From assembly GCA_030280995.1 (NCBI GenBank), contig JASXTE010000008.1, positions 2,313,001 through 2,377,000 of the forward strand: a stretch of DNA of 64,000 nt, written 5' to 3'. This document shows positions 53,740 through 64,000 of the stretch, in pieces (the stretch's first letter is position 1; every line of letters starts with the position of its first letter). Position numbers and translations under genes: made by a program. A model generated the notes under the pieces. It was not told where the DNA came from. It searched no databases and saw only the letters and a list, made by a program, of their open reading frames with translations. Source of the DNA: Hemileia vastatrix. Taxonomy: Eukaryota; Basidiomycota; Pucciniomycetes; Pucciniales; Zaghouaniaceae.

Positions 53740-55090
53740 TTAAATTTTTTCAAGAGATTTTTAAGATCAGAGATTTCATTTGCTGGAATCCACTGATCAT
53801 ATTTACTTGATTTATTTTTAAAACTTAATAGATACTCAACTCCCTTTTATTTTGTAAGGTGTCTCTTTTTAAATATCTTTTCAATTTATGCTTTTTCAAC
53901 TATCTCTTCAGGTTTCTGTTTATGCCTTCATGATTTTCTTGGAAATAGAGCAGAATCATTAGAATGGGATGGTTTTATAAGAGAAATAGGAAATACTGGA
54001 TGTTTTCTATCATATGGTGCATATAGAATAACTTCAACAGCATTGTTACCAACCATCTTTTTCACTACAAACGGTCCAATGAATGGATCCTTCAATTTAA
54101 CATTACCATTTAAATTTAAATGTAGTGTAGAAATAAGGACTTCATCACCCTCTTTGAACATTTGTTCTTTATGGGCTTTATCCCATCTTTTCTTCTCATA
54201 CTCAAATGCCTTATTTATACATTCTTGAGCATGTTTTCTGCATAATTCTTGCATTTGAAGAAAATACTTAGTACTTAGATGGATATCCAATCTAGGTAAT
54301 TTATTAAGAGTTTTAGCAGGGGTATTAGGAATATAACCCAATCATAACTCAAATGGCTTTTTGCCAGTTACAGAATGTACTGTACTATTGCATGCAAATT
54401 CTAAACCTGGGATAAGGGTTACCCAATCATGTGTGAATTTGTCATTGTCTTTAAAGTCAAGACAAAAAGCACAATATCTTCTTATCATATCTTCTATATC
54501 TGTATCATTCTTTCTGCTAGTACATCAGTTTGTGGATGGTGTGCTGTAGAAAGTTTTAATTGACAACCTGAAACATCCATAAGTGATGTCCAGAACTCAG
54601 AAGTAAATTTTGGTTCTCTGTCTGAAACTATTTCTTGGGGGAAACCTGCTATATTTAACATTTGTGTCCACCATAAAAAAGCTAAGTCCTTTGCAGAAAC
54701 CTCTTTGTTTGTAGGAATAAATTTACACATTTTTGTAAATCAATCTACAATTACCCAGCAGGAGTTATAACTCTTATTCCCTGCTATTGGAAAACCTTTT
54801 ACAAAGTCCAAGTTAAATATTTCCCATCGAAATTTTTGGTTTCTCATTTTGTTGTAATAAGCCAGCTCTTTTGCCCTTTAATCTTTTAGATTTTTGACAA
54901 GAATCACATGTCTCAACATATTTTTGAACATCATCAGACATGTTAATCCACCAAGCTGTTTTTTTTACTCTGGTCAATGTCTTATGGAAGTCAAAATGAC
55001 CTGCTAATATATCATCATGACATATACTTAACATTAACTCCTTCTTTGAAGGGGGAATTACAATTACATTGCTTAATTTCTTCCTGTAAT
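53740..55090 (-). pseudogene. G4 integrase with chromodomain-like tail
   Basis: Zinc region (ICHDDILAGH, CDSCQKSK) at 55090-54813. The core is in 54730-54494 (VSDREPKF second Asp, LAERMI Glu); the first Asp is in VIVD just before a TGA. The C-terminal part (54341-53928) has GPFVVKKMVG and ends in a frameshifted chromodomain-like region to about 53740. MITE B4 separates it from RNase H. Several breaks make it non-functional. Confidence 0.88.
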
Positions 55091-55093
55091 ATA

Positions 55094-55354
55094 CACTATG
55101 CAATATATGGGGTGGACTTGCTAGCAAGTCCCCAACCTGAACTCAGACTGAACTCAGATGGAACTCAGACTGAACTCATACTGAACTCATACTGAACTCT
55201 ACTTGAAAAACCACCTAAAACTTTTCTGCTGAGTGGTGTTCATCCCTGATTGTATGGCTCCTTTGTCAATAGCTCAATGTGTGTTCAATCTGTGGTGAAT
55301 TTGAGTCCAAGGTTGCAAACTTACTAACAAGTCTGCCCCCCATATTGTGTGGTG
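55094..55354. mobile_element. CACTA-type MITE B4
   Basis: A 261-bp element, CACTATGCAATATATGG at the left and CCATATTGTGTGGTG at the right, flanked by ATA (55091-55093 and 55355-55357). It interrupts the RNase H-integrase linker of G4. Confidence 0.88.
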
Positions 55355-55359
55355 ATATA

Positions 55360-57010
55360 AAACCATCCTCAATGGAAAATTTTCCTTTTTCTAATGCTTC
55401 CTTATACTTTTGTGGTAATATTTTTATTAAAACACTCATTGAAGCATTAGATGGATCATTTAATATTGTAGTAAGTTTACTCAAGTCAGGATCTGAAGCG
55501 TAATTATCAAGAATTGATTGCATAAATTCATCCTCAAGATCTACAATATAAATGCCATAAATGTTAATAATCTCTGTTTCAGGAACATAAGCAAGATTAT
55601 CATCATAATTAAATAGAGGTACTCTAGATACAGATCTACATTAGAGTGTAATTTTCCTGCTCTATGTGTAATTGTCATCCGTCTTCTGTACTCTTGTACA
55701 GATAATTGCCATCTAAACATATGTCTATTGGGAGTTTTCATGTTTAAGTGTGACTTAACTGCACTACATTCAGTTATTAACTCAAATTTTTGGTCTTCAA
55801 GGTGATAATTTAGCTTCTCAAAAGCCCATACTACTTCCAAGCATTCAAGTTGAGTAGCACCATATTTCAATTCACTACTTCTTAGAGTACGTGAAATATA
55901 GAAAATTACTACTTCTGACATTTTCCCTTCAATAAGTTTTTTTTGATGCAAAGCAGCACCCAAACCAATAAAACTTGCATCAGTATACAATAAAAAAGGT
56001 AATTGGAAATCTGGTAATCCTAAGATAGGAGCTTTCATCAAAAATTCTTTCAACTTATCAAAAGCCTTTTGTCTTTCATTATTCCAAATGAAAGCTTCTG
56101 ATTTCTTTATCAGTGTGGTCAATGGTGCAGAAATTAATTGGTAGTTTTTTATATATTGTCTATAATAACCACACATACCAAGAAAAGATTGTACATCCTT
56201 TACATTTTGAGGAATGCCAATATTCTTTATTGCAGCCACCTTATTTTGGTCTACACATATTTGTAAGCCAGATACAATATGACCAAGCACTTTTAAAGAT
56301 TCAAACCCAAATTTACATTTTTTCAATGCAAAGGTAATTTTTATTTCATCCATTTTCTGAAATACCTTCTTTAAATGGATTAAGTGTTCATCATATGTTT
56401 TAGAGAACACTATGATGTCATCAGTGTATACCATTAACCAAACTTCAATCATTTCATTATGGAATGTTATATCCATTAACTTCTGAAATACTGATGGAGA
56501 ATTTTTTGGTGCAAACGGCATCCTGACATATTTATAAATTCCCATATGTGTTGTTATCAAAAAAAAGTTCTGTGAATTCTTTTCAAAAGGAATTTGATGG
56601 TACCCTTTATTTCCATCTAGGAAACTTATATACTTAGAACCTTTAAGGGTAGCATGTATAGAGACAATCCTTGGCAAGGGGTAAATATCATCTACTGTAA
56701 ATGTATTTAATGCTCTATAATCACTGCACAGTCTTGCTTTATCTTTTTCATAAGAAATTAGCACTGGTGATATTAAACAATATTTTGGTGTAATTTCAAC
56801 CTTCTCAAGAATGTTCATTTTTAATAACATCTTAATATTATCCTCTATGTCTTTCCTCTTCATTGGTGAAGTAGGGTATTGTTTTTTAAGACTATTAGGA
56901 ATATTATCCATATCACAGGTTAAACTAATCTTCATCTCATGATCTTTTAGAAGGCCAAGTTCATTGGTCCCATGTGCAAAAGCCATTGGAAATGCTTTAA
57001 TTAAGTCCAA
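55360..57010 (-). pseudogene. G4 reverse transcriptase and RNase H
   Basis: A 489-codon frame (57010-55541) contains PVLISYEKDKARLCSDYRAL, SFLDGNKGYHQIPF (Asp), the catalytic VYTDDIIVFS box and RNase H (LLYTDASFIGLGAAL, HSNVDLY). A frame change near 55541 leads to 55523-55360 (linker). The RT catalytic residues are intact. The frame overlaps the protease frame at 57001-57010 and is offset from it. Confidence 0.9.
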
Positions 57011-57663
57011 ATATTTGTCTTCTCAGTTTCACTTATCTGAGTTCCAAATGATGCTTTAGAAATTTCTTTTTCCAGAAGTTCCATCTCATTGGATTCTCTT
57101 CCTTTGCAAGGAATATCTATCACTGACTCAATGTGTAAGACTGTGTTAAAAGAATTTATTTTAAATTTTCTTTTACCATTCATTCCAATTGTAAAATTAT
57201 TATTAGCTGGGTCTAATTTCACACCAAACTTAGTCAGAATGTCATTTCCAATGATAAAACAGCTCCTACAATTGGTATTATCCATTACTACAAAGTTACA
57301 AGCTACTCTAACATAACCATGTTGATGTTTAAAGAAAACAGAAGCTTTGTATCTACCAATGAGGTGTATTACTGATCCAAAACCTCTCCAATTTTTACTT
57401 TGAAGGGATTTAAGCTTTGACTTATTATCACTATCAATTTTCTGTAATGTATTTGTAGAAACAACAGAACCAGCAGCTCCTGTGTCAAATACCATATTTA
57501 CATTATCTCTAGAAATGATAGCTGGAACCATGATAGGTTTCATTTTTAAGTTATCAGATTGTATATCCTTAATGTTTTCAGCATCCTCAAAATTCATTAA
57601 AAATTTATTTGAGTCCATACTTAATATTGCATTTTCAAAGATGGACAAATCATCTTCCAACAT
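57001..57663 (-). pseudogene. G4 aspartic protease
   Basis: Contains NMVFDTGAAGSVVSTNTL, a classic DTGA active site, and CFIIGNDILTKFG, the second conserved protease motif. It is in the same frame as the preceding gag ORF, separated by one stop (57688-57690), so gag and protease were probably one polyprotein. Confidence 0.85.
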
Positions 57664-57687
57664 ACAGACTTCATTTTCATCACTATA

Positions 57688-58329
57688 TTAGATATTACTG
57701 TCATAATCACTTGAATCTTTACTTTTTTCTGTTTCATTTTCAGATTCATGTTGATTTTCAACAATATTTATATTTTTCTCACATTTGTGACCCTTAACCC
57801 AAGGCTTATTACACTTATAACAAGTATTAGTTGCATACTTTTTAGGTAATACAGGTGCAGTAGGTTTTTTCTGTTTTTCCTGCAGTGTTTTTGAATTCTG
57901 ATTTTTCACAGGTTTATTATTTTGTTTATAAGTGGTGTACCTTGCTTCATACTTACGGTTTAATAATATTTCATTACAAATATTAATAAATTCAGAGTAT
58001 TCATTAACCATTATTGTTCTAGCTACAACAATGTCTCTGACAGATATAGGTAATTTATATATTATTTTATCTTTCCATAAGTTCAAATCCATATTTGGCT
58101 CAATGGCTTTCAATACTTTATTTAAATTCATTAGAAATACCATAGGTTTGTCACCATTCAATGGATTATACCTAGGTTTCTCATATAATCTTTGCTGAGT
58201 TAGTCTGAATTTAAAACCTCCAAATTGTTTTTCAACCAGGTTTTTCCACTCAGCCCAAGAGTAATCTTTACTCTCACTTAATACAGCTTCAAACCATAAT
58301 AAAGCAACATCCTTAAATAAAGAAATCAA
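57688..58329 (-). pseudogene. G4 Gag, capsid end and nucleocapsid
   Basis: Has the retrotransposon capsid-like segment WFEAVLSESKDYSWAEWKN and FGGFKFRLTQQRLYEKPRY, then a zinc knuckle CYKCNKPWVKGHKC and an acidic tail. The motif W..VEKQFGGFKF..R is typical of Retrotrans_gag. Confidence 0.85.
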
Positions 58330-58569
58330 TTTTGATTTTATTTCTTCATCTGGTAACTTATATGAGAATTTTAAATTGTCAATTCTTTGAATAAAATGCT
58401 GTTAATCAGAGCTGGCTTCCCCATCATAAGTTGGGTATTGATCAATCTTTGGCCAGCTCTTCTGATTGAATTTAGTCTCACTAATCTTAGGTAAATTCAA
58501 TAACTCATTCACTCTGGATAAATGGTCTTGTATTTCCTCTTGTACAGATTTGTGACTTGCATTTATCTT

Positions 58570-59858
58570 CTAAGACTTGACACTTCCACCAGATGGTTTT
58601 ACTTGTGGTGGCATCAGAAATGATTGAGATTCATTTTTGCAAATGAAAGGATTATTATTATACTGTGTATACTTATGATGATCCTGATTCATTAGTAGAT
58701 TAGCAGTTTCAATCTCAACCTTAGTTAATCTTTGTAACAGATAAGAGACACTATGATTTGTTTGTGCAAAAGATAACTTTGTTCTTGATTCATATTTTAA
58801 TAAATGTGCTTCATACAATTTTTCTAACTCACAGAATTTATTTGAAAGTTCACTATATTTATTACTTAAAGAATAATATTTAAGAGTTAGAGCCAATTTT
58901 TCATTCTCTAAATCTATATTTCTTGTTTCCAATTTAGAGATATTCAATTTCAAGGAAAAAATTGTATCACTTGTGAGTTTAACTGTCTGTTCCTCACAAT
59001 CAGTCATTCTATTCCACAATTCTGAAACAATTCTATGGACAGTCGGATTATTGTTAAAATACTCCATGTCTTCCTTCTCGATTCTCTCACTATCTTGTGA
59101 ACTTCTCATCTCACTAGTAAGTGGTGGCAACTGAGGATTAACTGTATTATTATTATAAATAGTACTGCTGTTATTGAAAAAAGACAAGTCAGGTGTATTT
59201 ACATCAAAACCTAATTTTCTTAAGTCCTCCTCAATTATCTGTACAGATTTGACATCAATAATATTACCTATATTGTAATTATCAGTATTGTGTACAATAT
59301 GAGAGGGTAATCTACTTACCACGGGATAGGAGCAAGCCCTGACTTTTGGTGTTTTTGCTTTCCTTTGTATGGGTGAGCTGAGGAAGTCTGATGAGGAGGA
59401 GAATCCCTGTTGCAGTTGTGACTGGACCATTGTTGGTGGAACCAATCCCACTTCCGTTTTTCTACCAGGATTTTCTCCTGGGAGTAATGTGACCCTCCTG
59501 GGGTAGAGGGTTTCTGAATTGGCTGGCCTCCCTTTAGCTCTTCCAAGGTTTGATTCATCTGTTGGAATCCTGCCTTGCAGTTGTTCTGTAACTGCTCTAC
59601 CTCAATCAGCATGAATGACTTTGATTCCTCCAACTTCAGGACCTGTTTTGCAAGATGGGAAAGTTGATCCTGCAGAGGAGGAGACATCTTTTTTATTGTA
59701 ATCTTTTTAAGAGGGTGTCTTTTTCCTCTATACTCATTTTCTCTGGCTGGGGGTATGATTGACCCTCCATGGTTATGTCCTGGAGCAATGTTTTTATTAG
59801 CTTTAGACCTGGTATTATAAGCAAGCTTTTCACTTACATTGTCCTGGGGAGCACTCAT
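58570..59858 (-). pseudogene. G4 Gag N-terminal region
   Basis: The ATG at 59858 opens a basic region (NTRSKANKNIAPGHNHGG) and a coiled-coil-like stretch. The frame changes near 59330-59450 and continues to 58570 with long heptad-rich segments (LETRNIDLENEKLALTLKYY). Its order upstream of the capsid/knuckle ORF and its position after the leader indicate Gag; no sequence family was recognised for this part. Confidence 0.65.
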
Positions 59859-59879
59859 ATTGATAAGAATAATAATATT

Positions 59880-60367
59880 TTACGTCTACAAAAGAGAAAA
59901 CCTATATGTTAATTAGTAGACAAAAGTATTAGCAATATAATTACTAATAAAAAGCTCTGGAGCTTACCCTGAATTTATATCTTTATTTATTTAAATAAAA
60001 TATAAGAAAAATTCAAAAAAATCTGTTAAAAATAAAATAATAAGTTTAACTAGACCTTTATAAGGGTGAATAAATAGCTTACCAAGATTTAACCAAAGAC
60101 CAATTTAATTGGGCATTATATTGGTGACCAAATACCAAGTGAAATTGGGTTTATATTGGGTAGAGTTACTACTGTAAATACCTAATTTTTATTATAAATG
60201 ATTAGTACAATTATTATAAGGTTTCTTTTGCACAATAACTGAGTTATGATGACCCACTAATCTGCTGCAGACACAAATATTTGGTTCGTATGAGATATAC
60301 TAGAGTAGAAATCATGTCCTAAGGCTTATACTAAATAATAAGTAATAATTAAGGAAAGACCCCCAAT
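59880..60367. other. G4 5' leader
   Basis: Untranslated leader between the 5' LTR and gag. The sense sequence directly after the LTR begins ATTGGGGGTCTTTCC; only a short stretch could pair with a tRNA end, so the primer site is uncertain. No gene. Confidence 0.5.
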
Positions 60368-61507
60368 TGTTAGTGTTTGCTAGTATCTAAGTATGATTTA
60401 ATAGTAAATATTAATGGTCCTACTACTTATTGATAAAAAATTTAGTGATTAAACCCCAGGGGAAGACTAATAAAATAGTTATTCTCAATATAAACTCACA
60501 ATACTTGGATTTTTATGCATGCTAGTGGTGGAAAATAGATAAATAATATATAGTTATAGATTATATAAAGATTATATAAATATATAAATGCATTATAATA
60601 TATTTAAATATGAGAATAATTGTGTTATGGTGTTTTCTTAATGTGTAGTAAGTAAGTGATGTCTAATAACCCATCAAAGCCTCCCTTACTTATACCAAAA
60701 TCCACTGGAGTGCACAGACCTTCAATCCAGATGATGTCACTGCTTTCCCCAGCAATTAAAGCACTGTGAGGGCTCATCACCTCCCCATGGTGTCCACTTC
60801 AAGCATTTTCAACACCCAGACCTCCATTAAGGACCCTCAATCACAATTAATGATACCACAGACCCATACCATAAATAGAATAAACAGATTAAAGCGGATA
60901 CCATAAAGAAACAGGTAAAATAACTCATCCAAAGAGTATATAATAAAACCCAAAGCATATAAAGGAACCAAATTAACTGTCAAAGCATCCATATTAACCC
61001 AGTAATGATATCCCAGCCCATAAATCCATGAAAATACATCAAAGAAAGCAGATTAAGTTGTCCAAACTGGATATATGCGCCTGAAAAAGGTGTATATGCT
61101 TGTGTAGGCATTGTGAGTCCACTAAATATATCCATATGACCTAAAATAAGCAGAAAAATAAAATTTATAGGCTATTAAGATTTTAAAACTCACTTATAGA
61201 CCTAAATATACATAATATAACTACATATTTTGCTGAATATGAGGCTTATGTATGTCTATAATTACTTAATATCACTTAAGATAAGTATATTAGGACTTCA
61301 TTAACACCTTAATAAGTATTATTAGTTTATGGATAAGCTATTTAAACTACTATAAGTCATATAATAGTGTAATAATTATATATATATGTATTATAACCAT
61401 ATATATAAGTATTTTAACCTTATTTTTAATTTATAAGCTTAATGTAATTAAGGTTATCTTATTTTAAAAATAAGAATTACTCAGTCCTGGGGATACCTAG
61501 GCTGACA
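60368..61507 (-). repeat. G4 5' LTR
   Basis: 1140 bp, TGTTAGTGTTTGCTAG to CCTAGGCTGACA on the plus strand; it lacks MITE A3. It is the same family as the solo LTR at 3944-5367. Confidence 0.9.
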
Positions 61508-62278
61508 GGTATTCCCAAATCTGGACCACTACATCATCTGCTTTTACTCATGGTAACCAAGGTAAGTTTTTTTCTCAACTTTCACCTTATGTTATTAGTT
61601 CAGTATCTTCTTGCAGGTAGCTTAGTCATCATACTCATGAGTTCAGTCCTGAACATGCATGCAATATAGTTGATAAAAAATCATGAATGCCTCTTTTCCT
61701 TTTGTACATAAAATCTAATCTTCATAAAGTAATGAATCACTAGTATATTTTTTTAATCCAAAAAAACCTAGTTCCCCAATACAATATTGTTGAGCAAAAT
61801 CCTTTCCAACTCTCAATTATCTCTTAAGCCTTTATATCCTTGCCATAATTTGACCATAATACTCAATCACCACATGACTGTTTCACTTTTTTACTATCAT
61901 GGACAGCTCTAATTCTGCAGAAACAAATATATTACTGGTTTGTGATTGCCCAAGCTGTAGTAGGTTTACAATATGTGACTTAACTGGCAAACAAGTAAAG
62001 GAATGTTATGTTCATCACAAAACTTGGAGAAAACATCAAAAGCAAGAGAGCATGATGTTGGAGTCCTTCCAAAAACATACCTTGTCAACATCCAAAACTA
62101 ATGACATATCACCAACTATGTTGCATGCATGATAAGAACCAAACTCATGAGTATGATGACTAAGCTACCTGCAAGAAGATACTGAACTAATGACATAAGG
62201 TGGAAGTTGAGAAAAAAAAATTACCTTGGTTAAAATGAGTAAAAGCAGTTGACATAGTGGGCCAGATTTGAGAATACC
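61508..62278. repeat. Inverted duplication, arms of about 165 bp
   Basis: The left arm (61508 to about 61672) and right arm (about 62108 to 62278) are inverted copies. Both include TTTACTCAT..AACCAAG followed by an intron-like GTAA...CTTGCAG of about 55 bp, then GTAGCTTAGTCATCATACTC. The left arm starts exactly where the G4 LTR ends. The right arm, read on the minus strand, continues an open frame (IWPTMSTAFTHFNQ) with the donor after it, so the arms look like a copied exon-intron unit. Confidence 0.8.
61899..62132 (+). CDS. Small ORF with N-terminal Cys cluster (transposon-derived?)
   Basis: 77 codons from an ATG, MDSSNSAETNILLVC, with CDCPSCSRFTICDLTG and VHHKTWRKHQ. The CxCxxC..G..V..xTWRxH pattern is like the start of proteins encoded by large DNA transposons in rust genomes, as I recall them; this is a resemblance only. 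It lies in the loop of the inverted duplication and ends within the right arm. No partner domain follows. Confidence 0.35.
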   Translation: MDSSNSAETNILLVCDCPSCSRFTICDLTGKQVKECYVHHKTWRKHQKQESMMLESFQKHTLSTSKTNDISPTMLHA

Positions 62279-63826
62279 AATCTGCTGCATCAGCATGGGC
62301 TAGTGGCTGATGAGTCACCTGTTTGCATGAGGTGTAAGAGGGCAGACTACTACTAATGCTAACACTAGTCAAAGACAGGACTGACTATGCTGATATAGCA
62401 GTGAGACTAACTAGACTGACTTTGTTGGGGCTGCCAACAGTGAGGGTTAAGACTATGGGAGACTAAGAAGTAACTGGATTACTAAATAAGTTCTCCAATG
62501 AGGAGCACCCCACAGTACTTGCCCCTTAAGATCCCCTTATGCAATTTCCCTCTTTCCTGCCTATTACAATGCATGGTGCCCATAGTGCTCCTCCTCCCTC
62601 CCTCTCAACCCAAATCCTAACAAATTATTCTGGAAATAGCACGCACTGAACAATGAGCACACAAGTTTGTACATAATTAAATCTAAGTTACTCTTGCATA
62701 AAAGTTGAATTAAAGGATTGGCACCTGTTAGCAGGTGCCAGATGTTTTTTTTTGTGGTTAATGAGTAACGTTTTCATATCATACAATTAAATTTAATAAA
62801 AATAAAAATGGGAAACTTGACCTTCAAAACTAGTTATTATAGCAAAATGAGATGGGCACCATTGGAAAGAAAGGGTGACGTATAGTAGTAGTCATATCTA
62901 TAAAAAAAAATGATTAAAAATATTTCTTCACAGAACATTTAAAACTTTCAAATTATTCCCACCTTTTAAACTCTAATTCATTTTTTAAGTAAAATTCCAT
63001 AGCGATGTTCTTTCATAGTAGAAACTAAGAGAGTATGAAAGGAATTCATTCATAGATTTTCTCGGGGTGAGCCATCCCTACAAACATTGCCTGACCTAAC
63101 AAGCACAGGGTAAAAAAATGGCAACTAGACATTGGGTACAGTTCACATACAGAACTGAATCAATGTTTGTATTGACCTGTGTATATAAATTTTTAGAATA
63201 AATTGAGTGAGTATTTTGAGAGAAAACAATCAATGATACACCAATGTTCTTATATTTTGCTATGCAATGAACTCATCAATACCATTAAGCACCATCATAG
63301 TATTGTATTGTGGGCTACTATCATGTAGCACTTACTTGCTATGATTACTTTGGGGAATAAAAATAAGTAACAAATTATTAAAATTCACAAACACTATATG
63401 AGCAAAGCATATTATTACTCTCAGAGATAACACAGGGAAAAAAATCTTTAACAGGTAATAATTCTTGAGCAATGATATAACAGTATTGGCGTACAATAAG
63501 CTAATTACAACCTATTTCTAAATGGACAAATCAAAAGAAGATCATTCTCTATTGCTTGACTGTTTCGAATCAAACTTTTGCATATAAAATTACAAAACAA
63601 AAAAACAAAAATAGAAGGGAGACTTCACAATCCTTTAAAAATCACCCCACTACTGCAACCGCCCCTCACACCATCTAGCCTTTCTTCTCATGACTATTCT
63701 AGAAATAACTTGATCATGAGTAAACCACATTCTTCCTTTACTGCTCCTCGTGTATCTACCACCACATCGTTAATCTTACCCTTCACTTGTTCAGCTGCCT
63801 TGTGTAAGCATCCCTTTCACGATGAC
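62279..63826. other. No recognised feature
   Basis: AT-rich DNA with scattered short ORFs lacking domains. A GCACCTGTTAGCAGGTGC palindrome lies near 62721. Nothing coding is supported. Confidence 0.4.
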
Positions 63827-64000
63827 CTAATTATTACCCCTGCCTTTGCCTGCCCTCCCTTTTTTCTCCGCTCCTGTTGCCTTCTTTCCAGGAGCCTTCC
63901 TTCTGGCTTTAGTTGTAGGCGCTGAGGGAGTCGGCGCAACAGGGGTAAGATCCACCATGCCTCTAGGATTGAAGGAGCTATCATTTCCGTACATTTCCGA
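63827..64000 (-). CDS. C-terminal end of an unidentified gene, running off the edge
   Basis: Read from 64000, an open frame of 57 codons begins SEMYGNDSSFNPRGMVDLTP and ends in a basic Lys/Gly/Ala tail (KARRKAPGKK..RAGKGRGNN) with a TAG at 63827. The local GC and CpG content is much higher than in the transposons and comparable to the metabolic genes, which supports a genuine host gene. The Lys/Gly-rich tail would suit a nuclear or RNA/DNA-binding protein, but nothing identifies the family. The plus-strand ORF at 63578-63925 is a shadow. Confidence 0.45.
   Translation of the reverse strand, partial: SEMYGNDSSFNPRGMVDLTPVAPTPSAPTTKARRKAPGKKATGAEKKGRAGKGRGNN

Larger units (their letters stand above)
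52231..61507 (-). mobile_element. Ty3/gypsy chromovirus-type element G4
   Basis: LTRs at 52231-53612 and 60368-61507 enclose gag, protease, RT/RNase H and integrase in order on the minus strand, with a polypurine tract GGTTGAGGGAG beside the left LTR. The genes are broken by several frameshifts and stops. MITEs A3 and B4 lie in the left LTR and in pol. The left flank is G3 integrase, the right flank unrelated, and GGCAC versus GGTAT do not form a target duplication, so one side was rearranged or two half-elements recombined. Confidence 0.88.

Overview
The window looks like nuclear DNA of a filamentous basidiomycete, most likely a rust fungus (Pucciniales). This is inference from the following: very AT-rich sequence; genes split by short GT..AG introns of about 50-250 bp; a peroxisomal multifunctional beta-oxidation protein of fungal type; and transposons carrying a SANT-like DNA-binding protein and a TET/JBP-like 2OG-Fe(II) oxygenase, families I associate with rust genomes. 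No rRNA, tRNA or CRISPR was recognised. More than 80% of the window is mobile DNA, much of it nested.

Layout. 1-12 kb: decayed chromodomain Ty3/gypsy copies (G1, G2), their LTRs, a solo LTR with a perfect 5-bp target duplication, a decayed Harbinger-like element (H0) and three CACTA-type MITEs. 12.0-18.4 kb: a 6.4-kb PIF/Harbinger-like transposon (H1) with matching termini, carrying decayed copies of three genes: SANT-like protein, TET/JBP-like oxygenase and DDE transposase. 18.8-30.5 kb: two about 640-bp LTR-like repeats in inverted orientation bracket the only two intact ordinary genes, both on the minus strand: carnitine O-acetyltransferase (20496-23502, 8 exons) and the FOX2-type multifunctional enzyme (23980-27597, 11 exons). 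30.7-33.3 kb: deletion derivative H2. 35.2-61.5 kb: a nest in which an old gypsy integrase (G3) is interrupted by Harbinger element H3 and by a nearly intact 12.4-kb LTR retrotransposon (R1, 39808-52186), and is broken off by a second gypsy (G4, 52231-61507) that itself carries two MITEs. 61.5-64 kb: an inverted duplication around a small cysteine-rich ORF, then the 3' end of an ordinary gene running off the right edge.

How genes work together. The multifunctional enzyme performs the hydration and dehydrogenation steps of peroxisomal beta-oxidation, and carnitine acetyltransferase converts the acetyl-CoA product to exportable acetyl-carnitine, so the two neighbours act in consecutive steps. 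In the H elements, the SANT-like protein is the usual DNA-binding partner of Harbinger transposases, and the third gene could act on methylated cytosine.

Most unusual signals: (1) about 30 copies of a short hairpin motif in R1, in coding and non-coding parts, whose stems change in a compensatory way; (2) a TET/JBP-like oxygenase as cargo of a Harbinger-type transposon, in DNA showing strong CpG loss; (3) a perfectly phased -1 frameshift heptamer at the Gag-Pol junction of R1. All exon borders, motif counts and comparisons were made by eye.
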